A DNA stretch of 64,000 nucleotides. It comes from Qipengyuania atrilutea. GTDB lineage: Bacteria; Pseudomonadota; Alphaproteobacteria; Sphingomonadales; Sphingomonadaceae. A program made the position numbers and the translations under genes. Shown in pieces: positions 55,593 through 63,392 of this stretch. Within the stretch, counting starts at the first letter, position 1; the number at the start of each line of letters is the position of its first letter. The notes below the pieces were generated by a model, which worked only from the letters and a program-made list of their open reading frames with translations, did not search any database and had not been told where the DNA came from. Where the stretch lies: assembly GCF_013370205.1 (NCBI RefSeq), contig NZ_JABWGV010000004.1:106103-170102 (forward strand), read 5' to 3'.

Positions 55593-56498
55593 ATGCGCAT
55601 CGTCTTCATGGGAACGCCCAATTTCGCGGTGCCGACGCTGCGCGCGCTTCACGGCGCGGCACACGAGATCGCGGCGGTCTACACCCAGCCGCCGCGCAAG
55701 GCGGGCCGGGGCAAGAAGCTGCAGGCCTCGCCGGTCCAGAAAGAAGCGGAGGCGCTGGGGCTGGAGGTTCGCTCACCCGAAACTTTGCGCGCCGAGGACG
55801 TACAGGCTGCGCTCGCCGCTCTTGAACCCGATATCGCGGTCGTCGCGGCCTACGGTCTGATTTTGCCGCAAAAGGTGCTCGATATTCCGAAGCACGGCTG
55901 CCTCAACGTCCATGCCAGCCTTTTGCCCGCGTGGCGCGGTGCGGCGCCGATCCAGCGCAGCATCCTGGCAGGCGACACGGTTACCGGAATTACCATCATG
56001 CAGATGGAAAAGGGGCTCGATACCGGACCGATCCTCGCCATGGCGCGCACGCCAATCGACGACAAGACGGCAGGCGAACTGACCGAGGAACTGGCCGAAA
56101 TGGGCGCGCAGCTGATGGTCGGCACGCTGCGCGATCTCGCGATTCACCGCCCGATCGCGCAGGACGACAAGGAAGCGACCCACGCGCCCAAGATCGACAA
56201 GGCGGAAAGCCGCATCGACTGGACCGCGGGCGCGCGCGCGATCGAGCGGCAGGTGCGCGCTTTTGCGCCCAAGCCGGGCGCCTGGTTCGAACTGGACGGA
56301 GAGCGGGTGCGCGTGCTCGAAGCGCAGGTGATCGGGCGAGAGGGCAAGCCGGCGACGACGCTCGACGACGAGCTCACTATCGCCTGCGGCTATGCCGCGA
56401 TTCGCCCCACACGCATCCAGCGCGCCGGCAAACCTGCGATGGACGTCGCCGATTTTCTGCGCGGCAAACCGATTGCGGCGGGGACGCGGGTGCATTGA
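55593..56498 (+). CDS. fmt: Methionyl-tRNA formyltransferase
   Basis: A 301-residue formyltransferase: [19 protein letters not shown], catalytic segment [21 protein letters not shown], and C-terminal tRNA-binding domain. It pairs functionally with def, which lies 0.7 kb away on the other strand. The end overlaps truA (TTGA). Confidence 0.95.
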   Translation: MRIVFMGTPNFAVPTLRALHGAAHEIAAVYTQPPRKAGRGKKLQASPVQKEAEALGLEVRSPETLRAEDVQAALAALEPDIAVVAAYGLILPQKVLDIPKHGCLNVHASLLPAWRGAAPIQRSILAGDTVTGITIMQMEKGLDTGPILAMARTPIDDKTAGELTEELAEMGAQLMVGTLRDLAIHRPIAQDDKEATHAPKIDKAESRIDWTAGARAIERQVRAFAPKPGAWFELDGERVRVLEAQVIGREGKPATTLDDELTIACGYAAIRPTRIQRAGKPAMDVADFLRGKPIAAGTRVH

Positions 56499-57238
56499 CC
56501 CGCTTCGCGCTCACGCTCGAATTCGACGGCGGCCCTTTCCAGGGGCTTCAGCGCCAGAGCCACGGGCCGAGCGTTCAGCAGACCCTCGAGGAAGCGGTCG
56601 AGGCGGTCACCGGCGAACAGGTCACGCTCCATTCGGCGGGCCGTACCGACAGCGGGGTCCACGCGCTCGCGATGCGCAGCCACTGCGATATCGAGAAGGA
56701 CATTGCCCCGTTCCGGCTGATGGAGGCGCTCAATGCCAAGATGCGCCCCCTCCCCGTCGCGGTCACGCAGTGCGAGCCGGTCGCGGATGACTGGCACGCC
56801 CGCTTTTCCTGCACCGGTCGCCGCTACATCTACCGGATCGTCAACCGGCGCGCGCCGCTGACGCTCGACAAGGGGCGGGCGTGGCGCATCGGGCAGGAAG
56901 TCGATGCCGAGGCGATGCACCGCGCGGCGCAGGCGCTGGTGGGACGGCACGACTTCACCACGTTCCGCTCCGCTCATTGTCAGGCGAAGGACCCGGTCAA
57001 GACCATCGACTGGCTGGACGTCGCGCGCGACGGCGAACTCGTCACGGTCTACGCCGCGGCGCGCAGCTTCCTTCACCATCAGGTCCGCAGCATGGTCGGC
57101 TGCCTCGCGCTGGTCGGGATGGGCCGCTGGGAAGAGGAGCGGATCGCGCAAGCCCTCGCTGCACGCGATAGGCAGCAACTCGGTCTCAACGCGCCGGCGC
57201 ACGGACTGTACTTTGCAGAGGCGATTTACCCCGATTGA
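56495..57238 (+). CDS. truA: tRNA pseudouridine(38-40) synthase
   Basis: A 247-residue synthase starting at TTG 56495. Catalytic Asp is in [17 protein letters not shown] (near residue 52), with later [16 protein letters not shown]. It modifies anticodon-arm uridines 38-40. The TTG overlaps the fmt stop, so the two are co-translated. Confidence 0.95.
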   Translation: MTRFALTLEFDGGPFQGLQRQSHGPSVQQTLEEAVEAVTGEQVTLHSAGRTDSGVHALAMRSHCDIEKDIAPFRLMEALNAKMRPLPVAVTQCEPVADDWHARFSCTGRRYIYRIVNRRAPLTLDKGRAWRIGQEVDAEAMHRAAQALVGRHDFTTFRSAHCQAKDPVKTIDWLDVARDGELVTVYAAARSFLHHQVRSMVGCLALVGMGRWEEERIAQALAARDRQQLGLNAPAHGLYFAEAIYPD

Positions 57239-57342
57239 AGCGCCGCCGGCTCCCGCTCGGTGCAGTTGTGGACGCTTAGACCCCTTCTCGGTACGCTTGT
57301 AACCAAACCGGCGAGCACATAGGCAAACGCCGCAAACAGGAG

Positions 57343-58461
57343 ATGACGATGACGACCACCGGAAAGCAGATTTTCACGACCCTCGACCCAAACGGCGCGC
57401 TGACGGTGGAGGTTGCCGAAAGCGAGTTTCGCGATCCGACCGGCAATCAGGTCCTTGTCAAGATGGAGGCCGCGCCGATCAATCCCAGCGACCTTGCGCT
57501 GCTGTTCGGCCCAGCCGATCTCGAAAGCGCCGAATATTCGGACGGCAAGGTCGTCGCGCAAATGCCCGAGCCGTTCCTCTCCGGCGCGAAGGGACGCCAC
57601 GGCAAGCGGATGCCGGTCGGTAACGAGGGCGCGGGCACGGTCGTCGCCGCGGGTGACGGTGAGGCCGCGCAGGCGCTGATAGGGCAGCGGGTCGCCTGCG
57701 TTCCCGGGACCGCCTTCAGCCAGTATGCGTTGGCGGACGCAGCCATGTGCCTGCCGCTGGGCGACAATTCGGCGGAAGACGGCGCGAGCGCCTTCGTCAA
57801 TCCGATGACCGCGCTGGGCTTCGTCGAAACCGCGAAAATGGAAGGCCAGAACGCTATCGTCCATTCCGCTGCCGCGTCGAACCTCGGACAGATGCTCAAC
57901 CGCATCTGCCAGGAAGACGGCATGGGCCTCGTCAATATCGTGCGGAAGCAGGAGCAGGTCGATCTGCTGAAAGGGCTCGGCGCGAGCCACGTGGTCAATT
58001 CCTCGGACGATGATTTCATGCACCAGCTTCGTAGCGCGATCGACGAGACCGACGCCTATTTCGGCTTCGATCCGATCGGCGGCGGCAAGACGGTCGACAC
58101 CGTGTTCAAGGCGATGGAGCAGGTCGCGGTCGGCAAGATGAGCGAATATTCGCGCTATGGCTCGAACCAGCAGAAGAAGATGTACATCTACGGCCGCCTC
58201 GACCTCGGCCCGACGATCCTGACGCCGTCCTATGGATTCGGCTGGACGCTGTCGGGCTGGCTGCTGACCCCGTTCCTGCAGCAGGCCGGAATGGAAACGG
58301 CAGCCCGGATGCGCAAGAGGGTGCTCGACAACATCACCACGACTTTCGCCAGCAATTACAAGCGCAAGGTGACGCTCGAAGAAATGCTGACGAAGAATGC
58401 TGCAACCGAATATGCCGCGATGAAGACAGGCGAGAAATACCTCGTTACGCCTTGGGGTTGA
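57343..58461 (+). CDS. Zinc-type medium-chain reductase (quinone/alcohol-like)
   Basis: A 372-residue MDR protein. The N-terminus APINPSDLALLFGP and PVGNEGAGTVVAAG, AFVNPMTALGFVETAK and VHSAAASNLGQML are quinone-oxidoreductase-like. It lacks a structural zinc-Cys cluster. Its likely role is NADPH-dependent reduction of unknown enones. ATG at 57343 follows AGGAG. Confidence 0.9.
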   Translation: MTMTTTGKQIFTTLDPNGALTVEVAESEFRDPTGNQVLVKMEAAPINPSDLALLFGPADLESAEYSDGKVVAQMPEPFLSGAKGRHGKRMPVGNEGAGTVVAAGDGEAAQALIGQRVACVPGTAFSQYALADAAMCLPLGDNSAEDGASAFVNPMTALGFVETAKMEGQNAIVHSAAASNLGQMLNRICQEDGMGLVNIVRKQEQVDLLKGLGASHVVNSSDDDFMHQLRSAIDETDAYFGFDPIGGGKTVDTVFKAMEQVAVGKMSEYSRYGSNQQKKMYIYGRLDLGPTILTPSYGFGWTLSGWLLTPFLQQAGMETAARMRKRVLDNITTTFASNYKRKVTLEEMLTKNAATEYAAMKTGEKYLVTPWG

Positions 58462-58491
58462 GCTGAGCGAACCGGTAACGGGCGGCGGCAA

Positions 58492-59472
58492 TCAGCGCCG
58501 CCCGAATTCGTCCTGCACCCGCACCGGGTCGCTGATCCCGTTGGCGAGACAGACTTGTGCCAGGATGCGCGCCTTCGCCGGACCGAGCGCGCGCGCCGCG
58601 ACGAAGCCCGCCGCATCGTCTTCGGGTTCGCGGTCGACGAGACCCTCGTCCACTCGGCTAGAGCGAACGACCAGCACGCCCCGCTTCGCGGCCTCCGCGA
58701 GTGCATCGCGGATCGCGCGCGGCGCGTTGCCTTCGCCGAAGCCTGCGAGAACGATGCCCTGCGCCTCTCCGGCAAGCGCCGAGGTTATGTCGGAGACGGG
58801 CATACCGGCATAGGCATGGAGGATCGGAACGCGCGGCATGGTGTCCGTAAGCGTATAACGCGCCCGCTCACCGACGCGCCACGGCGGTCCGAACCATTCG
58901 AGCGAGGTCGGCGTCACGTGCCCGATCGCGCCGCGGGGAAAGCCGCGAAAGCTGTCCGTCCCGCTAGTCACCGCTTTCCTCGCATCGCGGGCGGCGAACA
59001 CGCGGTCGCTCATAACCAGCACCACCCCGCGTCCCGCAGCCTCGGAATCGCCTGCCACGCGCACCCCATTGGCGAAGTTCCTCAGTCCGTCGCTGCCCAC
59101 CGCATCGGCGGGGCGCATGGCGCCCACCAGCACCACCGGCTTCGCGCTCGGCAGCGTCAGGTCGAGCAGGAAGGCGGTCTCCTCCGCCGTATCGGTCCCG
59201 TGCGTGATGATGATGCCGGCGCAGTCGGGGTCGTCCATTCCGTCGAGCACCGCCTGATGGAGCGTGCGCCATAACTCCGGCCCGATATCCTCGCTACCGA
59301 TATTGGCGAGTTGCCTACCGCTGAGCCGCCCCGGCAAATTGAGCTTTGCCACTTCGCGCAGGAAATCCTCGATGCCGATCTGCCCGGGGCGGTAGTCGCG
59401 CCGCGTTGCCGAGCCGGCCGTGCCGACGATCGTGCCGCCGGTCGCGAGGACGAGGATGTGTTGCTGCGCCAT
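58492..59472 (-). CDS. L-asparaginase, type I/II family
   Basis: A 326-residue protein with ILVLATGGTIVGTAGS at the N-terminus and second threonine site THGTDTAEETAFLLD, matching bacterial asparaginases. No signal peptide, so it is cytoplasmic. The tRNA-Val gene lies 96 bases after its start on the other strand. Confidence 0.93.
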   Translation of the reverse strand: MAQQHILVLATGGTIVGTAGSATRRDYRPGQIGIEDFLREVAKLNLPGRLSGRQLANIGSEDIGPELWRTLHQAVLDGMDDPDCAGIIITHGTDTAEETAFLLDLTLPSAKPVVLVGAMRPADAVGSDGLRNFANGVRVAGDSEAAGRGVVLVMSDRVFAARDARKAVTSGTDSFRGFPRGAIGHVTPTSLEWFGPPWRVGERARYTLTDTMPRVPILHAYAGMPVSDITSALAGEAQGIVLAGFGEGNAPRAIRDALAEAAKRGVLVVRSSRVDEGLVDREPEDDAAGFVAARALGPAKARILAQVCLANGISDPVRVQDEFGRR

Positions 59473-59568
59473 GACCGGCGCTCTACCGCGAGGGGCGCAC
59501 CGTGCAATTCATTTTGCGTTGATTTACGCGGCGCGCTCGCTAGAAGCGCCACTTCCGAATACGGATTC

Positions 59569-59644
59569 GGGCGATTAGCTCAGTTGGTAGAGCATCTCGT
59601 TTACACCGAGAGGGTCGGCAGTTCGAGCCTGTCATCGCCCACCA
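59569..59644 (+). tRNA. tRNA-Val (anticodon UAC)
   Basis: The 76-base cloverleaf has acceptor GGGCGAT pairing with ATCGCCC, D-arm GCTC...GAGC, anticodon loop TTTACAC (anticodon TAC), TTCGAGC T-arm and encoded CCA end. An integrase gene follows 56 bases downstream, so the 3' end is the likely attachment site. Confidence 0.97.
59622..59644 (+). other. Putative attachment site core (attL) in tRNA-Val
   Basis: The tRNA 3' half, TTCGAGCCTGTCATCGCCCA then CCA, abuts a tyrosine recombinase gene. Such enzymes usually use tRNA 3' ends. The matching attR, a duplicate of this sequence, must lie beyond 64000, so the exact core is a guess. Confidence 0.5.
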
Positions 59645-59700
59645 GTATTTCCGCCATTTTTGGCCCATGTACGAACCGAACCGATGTGTACCGCAGTACA

Positions 59701-60675
59701 TCAAAACTCGGTCGCATCGCTCGCATCGCGCATAAACGTGGGGCTGTACCGGGCGTAAACCTGCTCGGTCATTCGCAGCGAAGTGTGCGCCAGGTACTGG
59801 CTTATCAACTGCATGGGCACGTTGTCCTGCGCCATCCAAACCGCGCACGTATGCCGGAAGGTGTGCGGCGAGAACGGGATGCCTGCTCTCGAGCTCAAAC
59901 GCTGGATCGCCTTCTTTACCGAGCCGACCGGCTTGCCAGCGTATTCTATTACGTGTCCGGTCATCGCTGCCGGCTGCGCCTCGAGCAAAGCGGATCGAGC
60001 TCGATTGTTCATGGGAACCACGTTGCGGCGCTTGTTCGTTTGAATGCGTCCCGGTGGCCGGAAGTCGATCAATCCCTGTTCGAAGTTCACCCGTTCCCAA
60101 GTCAGATCGAGTATCGCACCTGCTCGAGCTCCAGTTGCTAGAGCGAGAACGACAAACAGCTTGATATGCGGCGTGTCGATCAGATCTACGATCATCGCCG
60201 CCTGTTCTTTCGTCAGCCAATGGTCTCGAGCTCGAGACGCGGGCGCAATCCAGATATTCGGAGCACTCGCACCGTACCGATGGCGTAGGCAGGCTCTTAG
60301 GAGCTCGAGGTCTGTCTTTATCGTGCTGTCCGCATACTCGAGGCGTTTCCGCTCTCGGTAATAGCTGCGGCAATCCTCTCGAGTTATCTCGCTGCCGATC
60401 CGCTTGCCGAATGTCGGCTCGAGCGCGGTCCAGTGAGACTTGAAACGGTCTGCTCGAGCTCCATCCGCTATCCGGTCTTTCACATAGACAGGCCACAAGT
60501 CTTCTACCCGGTCGCTTTTCGCTGCGTTGAGGCGTTCCCAAATCTGCCTGCCGATTGCTTCGGCTCGTCGTTCGTCAGCCGTGCCAGTCGTGATTCTTCG
60601 CGGGTGTTTTCGTCCCGGCTCTCGCCATGTGACTGCGAGCTTATCTCTGTGCCATGTGAGGGTGTATTCTGACAC
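59701..60675 (-). CDS. int: Tyrosine recombinase/integrase
   Basis: A 324-residue integrase: N-terminal arm and core-binding domains (1-150), catalytic residues R184 (ATGARAG), H271-R274 (PHTFRH), H297 (LAHTS) and Y307 (VYARY), all present. It would recombine tRNA-Val attachment sites. The gene carries eleven CTCGAG hexamers between 59888 and 60458 in several codon phases. It overlaps the upstream HTH gene by 172 bases. Confidence 0.95.
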   Translation of the reverse strand: MSEYTLTWHRDKLAVTWREPGRKHPRRITTGTADERRAEAIGRQIWERLNAAKSDRVEDLWPVYVKDRIADGARADRFKSHWTALEPTFGKRIGSEITREDCRSYYRERKRLEYADSTIKTDLELLRACLRHRYGASAPNIWIAPASRARDHWLTKEQAAMIVDLIDTPHIKLFVVLALATGARAGAILDLTWERVNFEQGLIDFRPPGRIQTNKRRNVVPMNNRARSALLEAQPAAMTGHVIEYAGKPVGSVKKAIQRLSSRAGIPFSPHTFRHTCAVWMAQDNVPMQLISQYLAHTSLRMTEQVYARYSPTFMRDASDATEF

Positions 60676-60830
60676 TCGTACCGATCGACTTCTGCTGCCG
60701 GAATGCGAATCAGCTTCCCGAGCCTGAAGCCCGCCAGTTCGCCAGCGTGGTACATAAGGCGTACTTTCTCAGCGGAGCAACCCCAGCGTGCGGCCAGCGT
60801 CTCTGGCGAGTATGGTCGAGCCGCAGTCAC
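60504..60830 (-). CDS. Excisionase-like helix-turn-helix protein
   Basis: A 108-residue protein starting at GTG 60830 with GGAGGGG just before. Residues 5-52 (PYSPETLAARWGCSAEKVRL... GKLIRIPAAEVDRYE) are a MerR/Xis-like winged helix. The remaining polar tail overlaps the integrase in another frame. It probably regulates excision direction. The start codon overlaps the previous gene's stop (GTGA). Confidence 0.78.
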   Translation of the reverse strand: MTAARPYSPETLAARWGCSAEKVRLMYHAGELAGFRLGKLIRIPAAEVDRYECQNTPSHGTEISSQSHGESRDENTREESRLARLTNDEPKQSAGRFGNASTQRKATG

Positions 60831-61192
60831 TCTCCCCTCCTTGACCGAATAGCTGCGATACAAAGAGCGAGCGGTAAAGTGGAACCCCATGCGTTGACGG
60901 TGTTGCTGGGCCAGTTGATTTCGCAGCGCCCACGATTGTCAGCCCATCTCTCTAATTCTACATGATACCCCTCCGGCACGAGCGACATGGCTGCATCTAG
61001 CGATGACGAATAGCGCATCCCGTCCATCATGTAGTCGGCACGGAACGCGGCTTCCTTCGCGCTAATTTTGGCACCTTCGTGATAAGCCTTCAGCGCCTTC
61101 TCGTCGGCAACAAGCGCGAGCCAAATCTCCGCATCCAGTTCCCTACTACCCTCGGTAGCCTGTTCCAGCTTGTTGGTTAGGCCAGCGCTCAT
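60827..61192 (-). CDS. Phage-type hypothetical protein
   Basis: A 121-residue protein: MSAGLTNKLEQATEGSRELDAEIWLALV, then RADYMMDGMRYSSSLDAAMSLVPEGYHVELERW and AWGSTLPLALCIAAI. The layout resembles small proteins common in alphaproteobacterial prophages, with no known function. It overlaps both neighbours by four bases. Confidence 0.8.
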   Translation of the reverse strand: MSAGLTNKLEQATEGSRELDAEIWLALVADEKALKAYHEGAKISAKEAAFRADYMMDGMRYSSSLDAAMSLVPEGYHVELERWADNRGRCEINWPSNTVNAWGSTLPLALCIAAIRSRRGE

Positions 61193-61347
61193 TGTCCGCG
61201 CTCCAGTTCGCGGCGGACTTGGGAGCGTTCGGAATGTGCCACAATACGGAAGTCGAAAGCAAATGGCGTAGGCAACCAATCAACGCACGGCTCGTCATCC
61301 TTGGCGTTGCAGACCGGGCACTCAGCGATAGTCTTGGGATCGGTCAT
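61189..61347 (-). CDS. 52-residue zinc-ribbon-like protein
   Basis: MTDPKTIAECPVCNAKDDEP followed by CVDWLPTPFAFDFRIV. CPVCNAK and a later Cys suggest a small metal-binding knuckle as in phage zf-like peptides. Both ends overlap neighbours as ATGA, and the frame is intact. Its size makes it easily overlooked. Confidence 0.72.
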   Translation of the reverse strand: MTDPKTIAECPVCNAKDDEPCVDWLPTPFAFDFRIVAHSERSQVRRELERGQ

Positions 61348-61790
61348 TGTCCCGTATCTCCCTGTGTATTGAGGTTGCGCAGGCGATCTTTCCGCGCGTT
61401 ATCGAATTGCAAGTCTAGCGGGATCGCTTTGCCCTCAGCGGAAACGAACATTCCCATACCGGCAGCGATAAGCTCGTGCGCCGATTTCATGCCAGCCACT
61501 TCGTCATCGCGTCCGGTAAGGTCGCCTACTGCGCGGGGCGGATGGTCGCGGACATAGGTTTCAGCAGCGCAGGCGGCATCATAGCGACCCAGTAGGTAGG
61601 CAAGGCCCCGTTCATTCTCCAGCGCCTCCACTACATCAGGTGTAGGGGAACGGAGAGCGGCTAGGATGCGGTCACGAAGAGACTTGTCGATGACGAACTG
61701 AGGCGGCGCATCTACCGGTCGCAACTGAGCGTGGTTCACGTTCATGCATTTCGCCAACTCGTCAGCCAGCTCTTGTGCTTTAGTATTCAT
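61344..61790 (-). CDS. Phage-type hypothetical protein
   Basis: A 148-residue protein: MNTKAQELADELAKCMNVNHAQLRPVD, RSPTPDVVEALENERGLAYLLGRYD. There is no catalytic motif. ATG at 61790 chosen over TTG/GTG at 61802. Overlaps the small zinc-ribbon gene by four bases. Confidence 0.75.
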   Translation of the reverse strand: MNTKAQELADELAKCMNVNHAQLRPVDAPPQFVIDKSLRDRILAALRSPTPDVVEALENERGLAYLLGRYDAACAAETYVRDHPPRAVGDLTGRDDEVAGMKSAHELIAAGMGMFVSAEGKAIPLDLQFDNARKDRLRNLNTQGDTGQ

Positions 61791-61859
61791 ATGACCTCTC
61801 AAATCAGGGGTGGGTTCGGGCGATGCCTTTACAGGCCCGCGCTGCCACGGCTTCGCCGC

Positions 61860-62291
61860 TCAACCGGCTGCGCCGTTTTCGGCCAAGCTGGCATCGCTAT
61901 CGCAAGGAACCGCCTTCAATTCAGCGAGTTTTGCGCGTAGTTCTTTCAGCTGCTTGTTTTTCTTCTCAAGCTGCTGATTGGCGCACGTAAGATGGTGCTT
62001 TAAAGTGCGATACTTCTTGCTCATCGCGTCTTCGGGCGTTTCTTCGCCCAAATCAGCAATACGCCTCGTCACCCAACTCATTGCAATATGTATGTAGCCG
62101 AGCTTCCGCGCCATTCCTAAAGCCGCATCCGGATTAACCAGTTTAACGCTCGCAATCTGAGTGTGCAGATCAAACGATGTATCTTTCAAGGCTTTGAACC
62201 AAGTCTTAAGAATATCAATGTCGGTTTCGGCAGCGACCATTTCGCGGTCTAATTCATCTTCTACTTCGGTGCGCTCGTAATAAACTTGCAT
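61860..62291 (-). CDS. Coiled-coil phage-type hypothetical protein
   Basis: A 143-residue helical protein: MQVYYERTEVEDELDREMVAAETDIDIL, a middle domain (YIHIAMSWVTRRIADLG), then a Lys/Leu coiled coil KNKQLKELRAKLAELK. More AT-rich than the chromosome. No homologue recognised. Confidence 0.7.
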   Translation of the reverse strand: MQVYYERTEVEDELDREMVAAETDIDILKTWFKALKDTSFDLHTQIASVKLVNPDAALGMARKLGYIHIAMSWVTRRIADLGEETPEDAMSKKYRTLKHHLTCANQQLEKKNKQLKELRAKLAELKAVPCDSDASLAENGAAG

Positions 62292-62306
62292 GACCTCGTT
62301 CCTTAT

Positions 62307-62717
62307 TTAAGCTGCTTGCTCGGTGAGCATTTCGGGATCGGCCCCTAGCGCCTCGGTGAGCAGGGCCATCGTTTCGGTGTAAAGCTGCTCGAACTCGGCT
62401 TTCGGCATGGATGCGTAAGCCATCGAATGCGGGATCTTCGTCACCTCGCCGGTGAGCGCGCTAACGTGATCGTCGTAGCGATTCAGGGCGATCAGAATGT
62501 CCCGCCGCAGGTGTTCGGTGCTGGTCCAGCGTCCGGTTGCTTCGACCACGTTGTTAAGCACGGCAAAATACTTCGCGTGCTGGCGTGGATTGCGCGGCGC
62601 CCATATCTCCAAGAACGCGCTATCGCCCTCGCCCACCTCGGACAGCACCTCGCGCCCATCGCGACTGGCAGGAACGAAGGTAAGCCCAACGCGGCGGAAT
62701 AGTCCCTTGCCCTTCAT
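62307..62717 (-). CDS. DUF1367-like phage protein
   Basis: A 136-residue protein: GLTFVPASRDGREVLSEVGEGDSAFLEIWAPRNPRQHAKYFAVLNNVVEATG resembles DUF1367/NinB-type DNA-metabolism proteins of lambdoid phages. Overlaps the nuclease-like gene by four bases. Confidence 0.7.
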   Translation of the reverse strand: MKGKGLFRRVGLTFVPASRDGREVLSEVGEGDSAFLEIWAPRNPRQHAKYFAVLNNVVEATGRWTSTEHLRRDILIALNRYDDHVSALTGEVTKIPHSMAYASMPKAEFEQLYTETMALLTEALGADPEMLTEQAA

Positions 62718-63061
62718 GCTGCGCGCTCCCGCTGCACAAGCCGGATTTCGGAAGCCTTCGGGCTAGCCTTTGCGAAAGCGTCCGCCATTTCAGCCATGCT
62801 GAAACCGTGGAACGCCTCAAACGCAATCTCGCCAACACGGTGCTGGTGCGAGTGACATTCACGGCAGAGGCTTATCGTGCGGAAGTCATCCGGCCTTTGC
62901 CCTATGCCCGCACCGCTACCAATGCGAACGTGAGCAACCTCAATTGCCGCAGTCGATTGGCACGCACAGCAAGCATGGCTGCGGACGAAGTTGCAGTGCG
63001 CCTGCGAACGCCAGCGAGTTGCTCGCTTCGGCTTCTTCGGTATGCGTGGCGGTAAGGCCAT
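62714..63061 (-). CDS. HNH/DUF968-like putative nuclease
   Basis: A 115-residue basic protein: HCNFVRSHACCACQ, VAHVRIGSGAGIG and LCRECHSHQHRVGEIAF give paired CxxC and H-x-x-H clusters of a beta-beta-alpha metal nuclease (NinB/RusA/HNH-like). Probably acts in phage recombination. Confidence 0.75.
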   Translation of the reverse strand: MALPPRIPKKPKRATRWRSQAHCNFVRSHACCACQSTAAIEVAHVRIGSGAGIGQRPDDFRTISLCRECHSHQHRVGEIAFEAFHGFSMAEMADAFAKASPKASEIRLVQRERAA

Positions 63062-63116
63062 GATCTATCCTTTCCGGGGCGACCCGAAAGCCGCCCCTTC
63101 CGGTTGTGGATGGGGT

Positions 63117-63392
63117 TCAGAAGGGCGGATCTTCTTCCGGCCAGTCGTTCGCGCGCTCGCTCGCCTGCTGCCGGTCGTTCTGTGCCGACTGGTAGCGGTC
63201 GCCTTGGGCGTCCTTCTGCTTAAACTTGAGCGCCTGGTACTTGTTGCCGTTGCGGTCTTCGTTCGTCCAAGCGTCCACCCAGTATTCGACACCGCCGATC
63301 AGCGCCGAGCCTTTCGCGTGCGGGTGGGTGTCCTTTTCGCGGCGGTCGTTCTTGAAGAGCGACCCGCTGTCCGGTTTCTGTTCGTATGCCAT
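63117..63392 (-). CDS. Small phage-type protein
   Basis: A 91-residue, charged protein: MAYEQKPDSGSLFKNDRREK, GGVEYWVDAWTNEDRNGNKYQALKFKQKD. Such small proteins next to recombination genes can be single-strand binding or accessory factors, but this is a guess. Its start overlaps the exonuclease stop (TAATG). Confidence 0.75.
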   Translation of the reverse strand: MAYEQKPDSGSLFKNDRREKDTHPHAKGSALIGGVEYWVDAWTNEDRNGNKYQALKFKQKDAQGDRYQSAQNDRQQASERANDWPEEDPPF

